Shown: positions 23,801 to 35,029 of the stretch, piece after piece
How positions within the stretch are numbered: position 1 is the stretch's first letter
Layout: each line of letters starts with the position of its first letter
Assembly (NCBI GenBank): GCA_940671915.1
Contig: CALNVZ010000174.1
Span: 23,842,299-23,906,298, forward strand
Length of the DNA: 64,000 nucleotides
Origin: Paracentrotus lividus
Lineage: Eukaryota; Echinodermata; Echinoidea; Camarodonta; Echinidae
Direction of reading: 5' to 3'
Notes under the pieces: model-generated
Told to the model about the DNA's origin: nothing
Database searches by the model: none
Seen by the model: only the letters and a program-made list of their open reading frames with translations
Program-made: the position numbers and the translations under genes

Positions 23801-26545
23801 GAAAAATTAAATCAATAAATATAGCTGTTTGGTGCGAGATGGACTCACCATAGAATCGATCTTTTGAGGTTATGCTTATGTAGAGACTAGATTGAATAAG
23901 ATGAGTGTAGTAAATATATCTTTAAATGGCTAATATTCTGATATTAATAATTTTATAATATAACTAAATCATCACATCCAAATACTTCCTAGTCGTAAAA
24001 TCACTCTCGGATACAAGCGATATAATTGTGTACATCATAGCATTCAGTAGCTATTACCTGCTATCCTTTCTGCGTTAAGTTCTTGTTATGACCTGATCCT
24101 TGTATGATTGTCTTATTATTTCTTGATAAATTAAAATCTCAAATAAATGCATAGAGGAAGCGTATGGTGCATCGTTAAAAATAGTGATAGAGCTCTGGTC
24201 AAATGGGAATCATAAGCTTTTCGTCTTTAAAACGAAAGCATATTAGTGCCTAATGCAAATATTTAATACAAGAATAGTAAAAATAAATGTGTTCAATAGT
24301 ACAACTCATCATTGCCAAACTGATATTGTTAAAGAAAATATAAATAGTGGGGTATCTACGAGCTGAGAAGATCAATTAGTAAACGTCGAATAATGGTATA
24401 GAAATCACCTAATGTGCGATGCCTCAAAGCACTGGAGCAATGGAAGAGGGGTAAAAACTAACTCGTGAAGTATAGCATCAGACTCAGAGTTGCCTGACAT
24501 GTGTAGTATGAAAAATCACATGTAATGTCTGATATCATGATTCTCATTTTCCATTTCTAATTAGACATATAGAAAATGCATTAAAAGTCAAAAGAAAGCT
24601 CCATTCGAGCATAAATTATCATTATTTCAATGAGTTGCAAGTATAATTCTAACTGATATCCATAAAATCACATAATATACTCCGTTATGCCTCTCTATAC
24701 AATCTAAACTTCTTACGTATTGTTATTATCACTCGCTGAGTGTTATCAAGCCTTGTTTTGTTATGATCTCTATCCTCCTCTCAATATACTATTACAACTG
24801 CTTAAGATGCTCGAGTCGAATGCGATACCTCAAAACACACTTCTTCCAGTGTAAGAATGTGAATTTACGTTTTGTATAACATGTTGTTCTGCAGTTGAGC
24901 TATAAAGAGCATGTATCAGCTAAATTAATTCAAGATTTATAGTCTGTGTGATTGTTGCTTACCACAATAAAATATTGAAACTCTAAGTTGTGACTTACAG
25001 CCGAAAAATCGAGCCGCTGGTCGATGTAAGAGCAGTTTAGCATGTACAATCTCATTAAGATATATGTAATGCCGATAAGAGACTGGAAATTAGCCTTCTT
25101 ATATATATTCAAGAAACTTTGCTCTAGAGGATATTCGGTGGGCCGATGGTAAATTTTACGAGACATCGAAAGTGATTCATTATGACGTATCACCACAGTG
25201 ACCAAGTTTTTATTGAGTGACAGCAATACGGCTCCCTGTAAATAATGGCCTACTTTAATTATCTGAATAAATGGTTTTCTGTGAGAATGCATTGGACATG
25301 ACTATTAATTTTAATTTTTTTTTGTTTTAGTATTATCATTATAAATTTGTCCATTTTACAAGGTGCCTCTCGAAGTCGACCATCTTCTGATTCTCTTGAA
25401 CAGAGAATACTCGAAATTACTTTATTAGGGCTTTATAAGAAACTTCAACAATCTGGATGGGTTATCTGGACTTTTCGACACTTCAAGTTGTGCGCTAGTA
25501 GCCGCTCAAAATAGCTGTGTTCATATTATTTACATGTGACTTCTACTATTTGTGCGAGCCTAACGCGATGTGTCTTGTGTATAAACAATACAGGCAAAAT
25601 ACAAACCGTTACCCACGGCATACTGATGTAACTCCATCGACTTTCATCGTGTGTGATGCTAAAAATAGTATGATTGAGCATACACGTGGGGCGCGAGCCA
25701 GACATAGATTAGCAAACTTGTACCACCTGTAAGACATATAAACTTATAAAAATCATTATAAATACACCATCCACTTAACCCAACAGTTAGGAAGCAATTT
25801 AGACCGTCTATGACGATATATTTTCTTGATGACATATAGTGCTCGGCTGATGTATTTCTATACGCTGGATTCAAAGGAGTCCTTAGGGTTTTACAGTAGC
25901 GGTAAAATAGGAAATTATAGAAAGTATCAGACCTTATCATACTACTTATTAATTTGCACTCCTACAGTTTGGACTATAATACTTCAGATCATGGGGCTCT
26001 CTAAACTAGTTAATCTCACATGTTGGTAGACCAACAATGCTTTTGATTTGTGTTCTGCCTGTATTTTTGCGTGTATTTTGTTTCTATCTTCTTAATCGAC
26101 TTGGAGTGAGGCTCTCTGTAGTAGCTTCTCCTAGAGAATTATTTTCCAAATATACACAGCAAATTGCAACAATTACCTGAGCGTACATCACAATTTAGCA
26201 GATTTCTTTGGGTTGAGCTACTCAATATCTATTATATTTCGTTAGGTGTTTGCACGAGTGAAGTGAGTGAAAACCCATGTTGTCTCAATAGTCACAGAGG
26301 AGGTACGGGTCTAGACATGTGACAACCTCTTCAGTCGACACAATAATGTCACCTCCCTTTGCTCCTGTTAACCCACTCTAAAAAGTAGTTTAAATTGATG
26401 TTATATAGAGTTGATAACGGCTAAATCTTGTGTGACAAATTTTAACAGATCATCAATACTAGATAAGGCTTCATCTATACTCTCCGTAGACTTGCACTTA
26501 GCTCTCTCATGAGTAATGATTAGATCTATCACTGCTCCAAGAATC
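20900..26545. repeat. Copy B: degraded, lengthened duplicate of 8.9-12.4 kb
   Basis: Shared anchors occur in the same order as in copy A, but every interval is longer: 9051-10001 corresponds to 21204-22861, 10001-10501 to 22861-23606, 10501-11800 to 23606-25729, and 11800-12241 to 25729-26369. The ratios are about 1.7, 1.5, 1.6 and 1.45. The extra sequence is scattered small insertions, often CTC/GAG-like, and all frames of copy A are broken. The left boundary is unclear because similarity fades above about 20.9 kb. The right side runs past the point where copy A is cut by the gap. Confidence 0.88.
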
Positions 26546-27288
26546 TCTTGTTGGTATCACCATTGTCCTTTTATCATCTGTATTTGGTGGAGTGCACGAT
26601 AGAAAGAGGGATTATTGACTTCATCTCATATTTTTCGATCGTTACTCAGAATATACAAAAAGTCCTGGGCTGTCTTTTATAATCGAGAGTATGCGCGAGA
26701 CACATATGAACTGATAATCAAATATCGCTGAAAGTTGGAAATTTATGAGTCTTCATGCAGTCACCACAAAAGCCCAAACATTCATTTGAATTAGGTTTAG
26801 AGTGGGTAAAACAAAGAAAAGAGGAAATTATGGAGGGGTTGTCACATGTCTAGATCAGATCCATGCACAAATCATATGGGCAGACCAAAAAAAAAAATGG
26901 TATTCGCCCCATTAAACCTGTAAATGGGACTGAAGGGTTGCAAGCTTGCTGGTGGGAATGGAAAAATAATCTCAGGAGAAGTATACAGAGAGCTCTTTGA
27001 CAGCTCCAACAAGTGAAAAAATGAAAAATAAACAAAATACAGGCAACACCATCACCAATTTTGGTTAGTGTATGTAAACTTTTGACCCATTGAATTTATC
27101 CACACTGAAGTAAGACCAACCATATATATCTTTCTAGATATTTTTTATGAAAACATATTCTTTGAAATCAAATTAGATACATGCCTAACCATATTTATTA
27201 AAATAAATGATGCACAATGTTCTTATGTGGTAAAAATCGTATTTATATGATTTCTTACCAGGTATATGTAAACTTTTTGCCTCAACTG
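25682..27288. mobile_element. Tc1-like element with long inverted arms, both ends present
   Basis: The left arm (25682 to about 26440) is a noisy copy of 11767-12285. The right arm 26764-27288 is clean and is the reverse complement of the left arm. The right arm has the inner repeat at about 27063-27090 (GTGTATGTAAACTTTTGACC) and the outer repeat at 27257-27288 ending GCCTCAACTG. A (TA)n array follows. The design matches IR/DR Tc1 elements such as Sleeping Beauty, but the interior between the arms (about 26440-26760) is far too short for a transposase, so it is non-autonomous. Confidence 0.85.
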
Positions 27289-27289
27289 G

Positions 27290-27290
<1 letters not shown>

Positions 27291-27339
<49 letters not shown>

Positions 27340-27340
27340 T
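27291..27340. repeat. (TA)n microsatellite next to the Tc1-like end
   Basis: An almost pure TA run of about 50 bp immediately outside the right end of the Tc1-like element. Tc1 elements insert at TA, so the array may have been the target. Confidence 0.9.
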
Positions 27341-27417
27341 ATCAGTCTGTAATGTATGTTCTCGGTGTGGAGTCCTTTTGGTCCGTGCGAACAATAATTC
27401 TATAATATTTTTTTCTT

Positions 27418-27444
27418 GTTTTTTTTTTTTTTTTTTTTTTTTTT
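27418..27444. repeat. Poly-T tract
   Basis: About 25 consecutive T with one or two interruptions at the edges. Confidence 0.9.
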
Positions 27445-27531
27445 GTATTTCGTTTAGACTTGTGTTCATTTTTCATGAAGATTCGGGCAGTACTGATGTT
27501 CGTTCTATATATTTATTTAACATATAACATA

Positions 27532-27732
27532 TATTATATAAATAGTGTACAATCTATCGCACAATATACTGGATTATAAGTACGACAAATACTAAATTAT
27601 CCCGAGTGCAGATTTGTGTCTCCGAGGCCGCAGGCCGAGGTGAAATAGATCTGCACTAGGGATAATTAAGTATTTGGAGTTCATATAGCCCAGTAATGTT
27701 GCAAGATGGAGCGTTCACTATTTATTATAGTA
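27532..27732. mobile_element. Hairpin element of about 200 bp
   Basis: The left arm (AATAGTGTAC, ATACTGGATTATA, AAATACTAAATTATCCC, AGTGCAGAT) is mirrored as the reverse complement on the right (ATCTGCACTAGGGATAATTAAG, CCCAGTAAT, GTTCACTATT). The centre GGCCGCAGGCC is at about 27626-27636. The arms are about 95 bp with some mismatches. A foldback MITE is the likely nature; no clear target duplication was seen. Confidence 0.7.
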
Positions 27733-29153
27733 AATAGACCCCTAGATATTTGACCTTTACTAATCTGATTTTATCTTTGCCAAATTGTTGATGCTAATTA
27801 GCTATTGTGACGTATTTTGTAGCTCCGCGTATCCATTGTTATAAGCTGTTTTTGCGCAACATTTTACTGTAATTACGCGCTGGTGCAATGAGGCAAACGA
27901 TAGAATCGATACCCTCTCCATTCATTTAACACGGGCTTTACCCAACAAAAACCGAAGGTTATATTGTACATATGTACAATATAACAATTTGAAGGTAGGT
28001 CACGTGGTACTTATCTATTCAATGACGACGCGTATTTTTCCACCACCATTTACTATACATACTTATATAACATTTAAAGGCTGTTTTGTTTAAAGTTGTT
28101 TTTACAATAAACACAACACAAGTTTTCAATTTGATCTCTATTATATACTATTTTCTTTTCATCTAGTAAAACAACATAACAATAGAATGAAAGAGGAAGA
28201 AATGATGATGGCAATAGTCCAACAAAACTCATGATCTGGATCTGGTAGTAGTTTGACGGTGAAAATGAATAGGATTTTGAAAACTTCAATCGGAAATCCT
28301 GCTATTGACATGATTGATGCGACAATCTTTTGAGATTCATCTTCCTGATCACGTCTCTCGTCGAATACAATATCACTTAATGGATATTAGAATAAACCCA
28401 CGTCTTTGCAAACTATTCGGGTATGGTTCTGCGCATTTTCATGACACAAAGTCATCACTGAATGGAAAGAAACGCCATTCATGTCATTATCTACATGATC
28501 TAATACACTTATTGTGAAATGTAAATTAGAAATTATGGAATGCTGTCCGTGGTCACACACGGTTTTAATCTTCCCATTCATGATTGTATCTTTAAAAGAT
28601 GAAGGAAAACGAGTGGGCTATCTTAAGCGAACAGGCCTCGGGTAAGAGGATACAGGGCTTGGCAAAAATATGAAACCTGAATCGAGGCAGATAGGGCCAC
28701 GATCGCTTTACCAGACCGGACAATCGTCACCAGTACGAGTGAGGGGATGATTTGGACACGTTCATACAGCCTGTCATCAACCCTCCAGGCGAGAATTTAC
28801 CCCTAGGCCCATCCGAACCTTCCTCTAACCCTTAAAGGCATGCTCTCCCCCACAAGCCATGCATGCATGCTAACCATCTCTGCACTTCCCTCTTTCCTTG
28901 CATCTTTCTTCTTCTTCATCCCAAACACGTCCTCTCTGCACTGCTATCTATCTTTACAGCATGGGCGAGTGGCGTCCGAGGTAGCGCAACTTATCAATTA
29001 GTGAGATTCATTTTGGTAGTGGCGTACTCTCTCTGCATCTCTTGATTGAGTGCCACATGGTCACGTGGTTCAGAAAGGAGATCCCTCCTAATGGCTAAAC
29101 TCAGTTAGGAAAGCTACTAAGATGTTTTAATCATGACAAACTACGGAATTTCA
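27733..29153. other. Mostly non-coding, includes a perfect 28-bp palindrome
   Basis: 27958-27985 is a perfect palindrome, GTTATATTGTACAT and its reverse complement. A minus-strand frame at 28387-28590 after a pyrimidine-rich tract looks weakly coding-like but has no good donor. The GC-richer patch 28620-28850 has no supported frame. Confidence 0.4.
29126..29131 (-). terminator. Possible ATTAAA polyadenylation signal
   Basis: A minus-strand ATTAAA about 23 bases downstream of the stop of the candidate terminal exon 29154-29258. A single hexamer is weak evidence. Confidence 0.15.
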
Positions 29154-29258
29154 TTACATTTCTAGATCAGCGATATAAATGGACTCACAGATTCTATTGC
29201 TCACAGATTCTATTGCACAACTCATACAAGTGACTTTCTCCTTCACACACATACATGC
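29154..29258 (-). CDS. Possible terminal exon, Cys-rich, weak
   Basis: After a minus-strand acceptor (GCCTGTGCAAG) at 29259-29260 the frame begins ACMCVKEKVTCMSC and runs 34 codons to TAA. It is in phase 0 and could follow directly from the exon at 29856-30087, which also ends in phase 0. It contains several cysteines. The pyrimidine tract is poor and no family is recognised. Confidence 0.15.
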   Translation of the reverse strand, partial: ACMCVKEKVTCMSCAIESVSNRICESIYIADLEM

Positions 29259-29855
29259 CTTGCACAGGCATGACAATAGGAAACATGCGTATATGAAATT
29301 AAAGACAGGCAATAATTGCAAGGACCATACTTTTAGCCGTCGCTTGCATTCTACTTTATGTTTCAACAACCTGTTTCCAAAATGCGTTTATCCACTATCG
29401 AGTATTTCCGAAACAACTTGTCATGATACATTCTCTTTCAGAATGTTAAACAGGTATAATCATCATATCACCTCAATCAAGCACATGACTTAACTCTGCA
29501 AACATAATTATGTTGGAGTAATAATAGTATATTTCATGTTAATTCCTTTGTAATCAATAAACATGACAAATCATGGCTTTTAGATTAGCATATATAAGAA
29601 ATCTGTTGTTGTTTTTTTTTGTTTTTTGTTTTTTCCAAGCTTTAAATTTGTGAGAACAATAAAATTCTAATATTAAAAAGGAAAATATCTCTCTTTTTTT
29701 TTCTGAAATAGACTTCCATAACTAAATAATCGGGATGGTTGATGATATGTTGACACACTTTCTCCCTTACACTTATTTCTCTCCTGTGCGCGAAATACTT
29801 TGATTGGCTTCTCTTTGTAGAGCTTTCAGAAAGATACAATAACAAAAATGTATAC

Positions 29856-30087
29856 CTGTATATTGAAGATTAATCCGATGCAGCACCTTTCCTTTAAATC
29901 GACCTCTTCATTGCCTTTAAATGAGGGGCTCGATAACCTAACACGATATGTTTCATGTTCATATGGAGCGACATGCTGCGTATAACGAACCTTGGACGAC
30001 CCACTCAGCAAGCCTGCTACAACTCGGCCACTTATTCTCCCATTGTCATTGTTTCGACCACTGGTCAAGATATGCAACTGGCCAATA
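29856..30087 (-). CDS. Candidate internal exon, 77 codons, unrecognised
   Basis: On the minus strand a good acceptor (TTTTCTTTCAG) is followed by 232 bp and then a donor (CAG|GTATAC). Only one frame is open; it uses one leading base and ends on a codon boundary. The peptide starts IGQLHILTSGRNNDNGRIS, has a basic and polar middle, and ends near ERCCIGLIF. GC is clearly higher than in the flanks. No domain is recognised. Its phase does not match the nearest upstream candidate exon (31109-31241), so at least one exon would be missing between them. Confidence 0.4.
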
Positions 30088-30802
30088 CTGAAAGAAAATA
30101 TGACGAATAAAAGTGGGAGAGTTATGCAAATATTATATTTACCGCAGTACGACTTGATATGATTAATAAAAGTGTACTTTCTTGGTTTCGGCTGTCACCC
30201 ACCACGTGGCAAGTGCAATTGCCCCCCTTGGCGGGCGAAAAATGTGGTCGTGTAAATTAAACTATTCAAATCTTCCCTCACTATCTACGGGTGTTGATTC
30301 TCTACATTATTCTCTCCTTCATATTTAGACTATAAACGCTTTATTTACACAACAGCACACACGAGTAAATATAGTGGAAGGAAAAGCACGTATGAAACGA
30401 GACGGTGTTTGATGTTGGAAACCACAGTGCAGTGCATTCACTTCTTGATTTGGCTTAGTTAAGTTGGTAGCATTTGATGGAAGTAATTGGAGCTGTTGAT
30501 AACCATAAACGGGTTGATGGCTAGTTAGTTATTTAGTCAGTTTATGATTGAGTGTAACGTCTGGTCAGCTGCACGGCAAGCCCATTGACTAGTAGTTACC
30601 TGTCGATGGTGAGTATGAACCTTGCACAAGTTCGTCTCATGAGCATCATTCGAGTGAATCGATAAGAAGATATGGGTAAATGCTTGGTTGATTGGGCGCT
30701 TCGCCCCTTTGTTGGTTGACAAAAAGTTTTTAATTGGTTAGTTGTGAGTTGGTCTGGAGGCTTTACATAATTCATGACATTGGGTTTTGTCAGGGTTAAA
30801 CT
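30088..30802. other. Intron-like stretch, nothing firm
   Basis: A minus-strand donor-like site (ACAG|GTAACT) lies at about 30600 without a convincing acceptor. No repeat was recognised. Confidence 0.35.
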
Positions 30803-30879
30803 TGGTATCTCTCTTGCCATGAGACGGGTTTGAGACTGGTTTACGGAGACGTCTCTAAGTCTCGCGATATGAGATACCA
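30803..30879. mobile_element. 77-bp mini inverted-repeat element
   Basis: TGGTATCTC at the left and GAGATACCA at the right are exact inverted ends. The interior contains GGAGACGTCTCTAAG, related to the GAGACGTCTCCG-rich block at 41104-41330, which also ends in GTGAGATACCA. Both belong to one repeat family. Confidence 0.5.
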
Positions 30880-31108
30880 TATATAGTTAGATTGTGTGTA
30901 AAAAAAAAATTAAAAATAAAAATAATAAAAAAGTTCTGACCAATTAGCAGTCGGACCGTCAATGAATTGGTATCTTGATTTGTTGTTCATTTGAATAGTT
31001 CTCATTTCATTAGTTTGTTGATTTGCATAGACCATGGACACTATACGCTTCGGCGGATAAGAGAGGTTTGGTAGCGTGCATATCGTCGAAGTGGTTGGGG
31101 CTACTCAC
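30880..31108. other. Intron-like, A-rich start
   Basis: A-rich at 30900-30935; no exon seen. Confidence 0.3.
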
Positions 31109-31241
31109 CTTGGCAAAGACAACCTTCGTCGCGGAAACTGGCCATCAAGTTCAGGTTATCACGGCAAAGCTGGTCGACAAGGCAGACCTTGGTGACTGAT
31201 GAGCTTTGGCGGATGAAGAATTGACGATGAACACATTCGCA
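31109..31241 (-). CDS. Candidate internal exon, Cys-rich, 44 codons
   Basis: On the minus strand a pyrimidine-rich tract ending TACATCACCAG is followed by 133 bp and a consensus donor (CAAG|GTGAGT). One frame is open, starting CECVHRQFFIRQSSS and ending near DEGCLCQ, with six cysteines in 44 residues, suggesting a disulphide-rich extracellular protein. The exon starts on a codon boundary and leaves one base. GC is near half, well above the flanks. Both splice sites are among the best in the window. The Cys pattern was not matched to a named domain. Confidence 0.45.
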
Positions 31242-31565
31242 CTGGTGATGTAGGAGGAAACCCCAGCGAGGAGTGAGGAAAGAGGAAGGTGAAGGTTGAC
31301 TTCTTGGAAACACGTGATTTAGGGGGTGCTCTCGTGAAAAAGATCTCAAGAATCACACAATGATTATGGAGATTTTAGGAATATTTATTGTATTGGGCAA
31401 AACCGCAATATCTACGGCATTACTGGCCTTTCATTCATTCCTAATATTCGACGTGAAAAAGTTCATAGTTTTACTAAGCTTCATCTCCATAAACCCCCGA
31501 CAGAGCTTGTTATGTAAAGTACATGGACAAATTCATACTCAATAAAAGAAGAATTTTCGTGGATT

Positions 31566-31602
<37 letters not shown>

Positions 31603-32220
31603 TTGTTAAATTAATTAAAGGCTATACCCAACTACAATGTTTAAAATAAATGTGATGTATGTTAGAAATTTATCATGAAACCCTTGGGCATATTCATCGT
31701 GTCAAATCACGGTTTGCAGGAGATTCTGGCATATCGTTTTCAATAAGGAAAGAACAAATGAAAATACCTCAACTTTCGCGAGTAGAATCATAATATTTTG
31801 TGTCAAAACTGAAGTCAAAGGCGCTGAGCCACTAACAACAAACATTGAACATTAGTAAACTTTGTAGCTTTCGTAGCTCGTTTACGACGAAGAATCGAGG
31901 CGTTGAAAAAATATTTGTTGAGGTAGAAATAGGCTTAAGGAAGTAATGGGAGAGGGCGCGTGTATTCCGGGTTGTCATTGAAAAGCAAGTGTGAGCTCTG
32001 TGGAAGCCTTTGCCTAAGCTGGAATCCAGTAACACCTCCTTCTTTCACCATCCAAATCCAATGTTAACCCAATCAGAACATCCGGACAAGCTCAAGACAC
32101 CAGGCAAAGGGAGGAAGAACTATTTCTTCTTTTTGTTATGTTTGTTTAGTTTTTGTTTAAATAAAATGATTAAATTTATTGAAATGTAGATAAATGATAA
32201 TGAGTATGTTCCCTACACTA
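31242..32220. other. Intron-like stretch with a (GT)n microsatellite
   Basis: (GT)n at about 31566-31602. A minus-strand frame at 31832-32035 has no splice framing. Otherwise AT-rich. Confidence 0.4.
31566..31602. repeat. (GT)n microsatellite
   Basis: About 18 GT units with one T interruption. Confidence 0.95.
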
Positions 32221-32543
32221 CACTGTAAAAAAAAAAAATTGTATTTTTACAGCAAATCTGCTGTCAGCAGAGTCGCCATGAAAAATGTAATTAAAAAATA
32301 GTTTTGTTGTAAATTTCTCCTCTAAGAATTTATGAAAGAGAAGGGGAAAAAATCATTAGAGTTCTATAGCGTACATATTTGGTTAAAACGGAACAAATGT
32401 GTTACTCCCGATGTTTATTTTGTATTTCTCATGTAATTATTTGCATGAGAAATTTACAACAAAACTGTTTTTTAAATGACATTTTTTATGGCGACTCTGC
32501 TGACAGCAGATTTGCTGTAAAAATACAAATACTTTTTACAGTG
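32221..32543. mobile_element. TA-flanked hairpin MITE, 323 bp
   Basis: It begins CACTGTAAAAA and ends TTTTTACAGTG, flanked by TA at 32219-32220 and 32544-32545. The arms are about 100 bp and near-identical inverted copies, with shared blocks TACAGCAAATCTGCTGTCAG and AGAGTCGCCAT; the loop is about 120 bp. TA flanks fit Tc1/mariner-type insertion. No coding capacity. Confidence 0.85.
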
Positions 32544-33680
32544 TAGCACATTTTTGTAAATATTAATTATGTCTTCTTGTTGCAATTAAAATTGCCACCC
32601 TAAAAGTGGTGTTGAATATAGACTGAGAGTGTACATAAATCATGATGCTTTTAATTAAAGGGTTAAATATTATTTCTTCCGTACTTCCCTTTCCGGCTTT
32701 CAAACAAGATTCAATGATAAGTGCATTCATAACATCAACGCGAGTCATACGTATTTAACTCATTCTTCTTACAACTGTCTCAACATTATCTGTCAAATAT
32801 AAATAAGAGGTTTGCCAATGACGCACCCCAAGTGAAAGAGATGTCTCAACATATGAAAAGGGGAAATAGATGATGTAATTTGACCTGAAGATTCCATCAT
32901 TTAGGTGTGGTTAGATAGTGTTTCTTTGTCACGCATCGAGTAACATCGAGTAACGTCTTATCAGAATTTGATCCCGCTTAATGAGAATTGCCAGGAAACA
33001 ACTATTTTGGGGACGTTCGTTATTGACAATGTATTAAGCATAACTTTCCTTTCCCAATATTTCCCTCGTACTATTTTTTTTTTCAAAACCTCTCTCTCTT
33101 CCCCATCTCCCTCTTTTAATTTCAGTTGAAATGGGATTATAAAATCACACACCATGATTCAAATTTTGGCATTTGAAATCTGTGCTTTCTCACTGCTTAT
33201 TTCTCTGTCAGTTGTACGTTCGTTAGTCATATAATTATAATTATTAATAAAAAAACACGTCAGTTCCAGCCTGTGGAAAAAAAAATATGCAGACATCTAG
33301 AATCGACCATCAATATATCAATAAAAAAAAATGTAAATAGTTAAGACTAATAATTTCGTAGTGCAGCATTATACTGACGGCTAAAACAAAAGAATCCAGG
33401 AAGAAATTGTAATGCCATGTAATTTCAGACTGTTGGTAAAACGTTTTGTTGGTTTATCAGTCAATGTTTGAAACATCTAAATTCATGTATTAATCTCAAT
33501 GCAAATCTATTTCACTTCTTCAAGCATGTTTGCATGATAATATCTCATCGTGTTAGGGGTTTATTCTCTTAAACTAAAGATTAGAATTTGGAATGCATTA
33601 CACTTTCTCATATTTTGCTGTAAACATATATATATATATCATCATTACTTTGTTAAACAATGCTATATCAACAGGGTGAT
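32544..33680. other. Non-coding stretch, nothing recognised
   Basis: AT-rich with short runs only. Confidence 0.4.
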
Positions 33681-33688
33681 CAAGGTAT

Positions 33689-33960
33689 TTTTTTTTTTAT
33701 TTATTTTTGTATTTGATTTTGTTTTATTTTTATTTTTTTGTATTTCTGTTTTTATTGAAAATTTCAAAAATATTTACATAGAAACAAACATGGCCATATT
33801 AACATTTCCAGATAAAGGACATAAAAACGGGTAGACAACACAAGACGACACAACACAATTGGTATCAAGTGAGCATGAATAAAGTGGCTATTACAAATGA
33901 AGCTTAAACCTGGTGTATAGTCTTGGTAGCAAAAAAGGAATTGGCACAAAACCGATCAAA
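33689..33960 (-). mobile_element. Possible 3' end of a retroposed transcript
   Basis: Read on the minus strand, about 200 bp of ordinary sequence leads to AATAAA (33751-33756), followed by about 60 bp of A-rich sequence (T-rich on plus, 33689-33740). This layout is that of a polyadenylated 3' end copied into the genome, or of a genuine minus-strand 3' UTR. No coding part is recognised. Confidence 0.3.
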
Positions 33961-35025
33961 TGTAGTTACATGTTGTCCACATTGCACTAAAAGGTATGTG
34001 TGAGAGATCTTGTGACATTCCTTTCAATATTTCCGATGAATTTCACTTATAAAGTTTGAATATAGCGCAATCCAACTGCCGTTTAGACCTCTGCTGACAG
34101 ATTCGCACGCCCGAGGTTACGGCGTGAATTAGTGCGAACGATCTGTGTGTAACACCCACACAATAGAATCCCCATTGGTTTTCCACGTGAGCGCTAACCT
34201 GTGACGGGTCCCCGACTTATCTTTTTTTATCCTTATATTATGAAATAAAGACACTGAAACGAGATTTCAAGTACTATAATTTGCTTTATTATAGTTATTG
34301 GATTCAATCTATCATAATTTATCTTAATGTGAATCAAAATAAATTTTTCTTTCTCCCGAAACTATACACCAGCTTTAATCAGTATCAGTACAAGCTTGAT
34401 TATTAGTACACCGTTGTGCACGCACTCGTAATTAACATTCAGTATTATTTAGTCTTTCAAACAGTGAGAGTTTGAAAGAGGTAACTTTACAAAGCCTTAC
34501 AGCATACAATTATTCTTAGGTGAAGGAAAATCAGCATTTCCTAAAAATCTTTCACAAGGTTTCTTCACAATTCTGTTTCAATACCACATCATGAATTTCC
34601 CTATAGCCTAAATGACATAATGGTTATGAAGTGAACAAACGAAATGTATAGTCCATAATCAAACATCACAAACTAGCAATAGAGAGTCAACAGAAGAATA
34701 TATATGTAGAGCATAAAGAAAAGCTTTACGTATCAATTACCTTCAAGTTTCTAAGTGGGTGTAATCCAAGCAATGTAAACGAAAACATAATTGATACTGA
34801 CCCTTGCTACATTAGGTGATTTCCCGAAATTACAACATGAAACATACCCAACTACATACTTACAAACGACATTGTACACCATTTATTTGATCTAGTGCTT
34901 GGTACATGTAGGGACAGCACAATTCAGAGCACTTCTCACCAAGTCATTCATAAAACTACGAACAACTCCCAAATATAAAATAAATGAATAATACTGTCCA
35001 AGGTTTGAATCTACGTTCCATAATG
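33961..35025. other. Non-coding stretch, nothing recognised
   Basis: A GC-richer patch at 34080-34215 has no supported frame. The rest is AT-rich. Confidence 0.4.
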
Positions 35026-35029
35026 TCAA

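Noticed and set aside
24930..25292. 120-codon minus-strand open frame
   Set aside because: Lies inside the degraded copy B, where insertions are frequent; the corresponding copy A sequence has no such frame.
29179..29493. 104-codon plus-strand open frame
   Set aside because: Contains a short duplicated block and no start or splice context that supports coding; kept only as the complement of a weak minus-strand exon.
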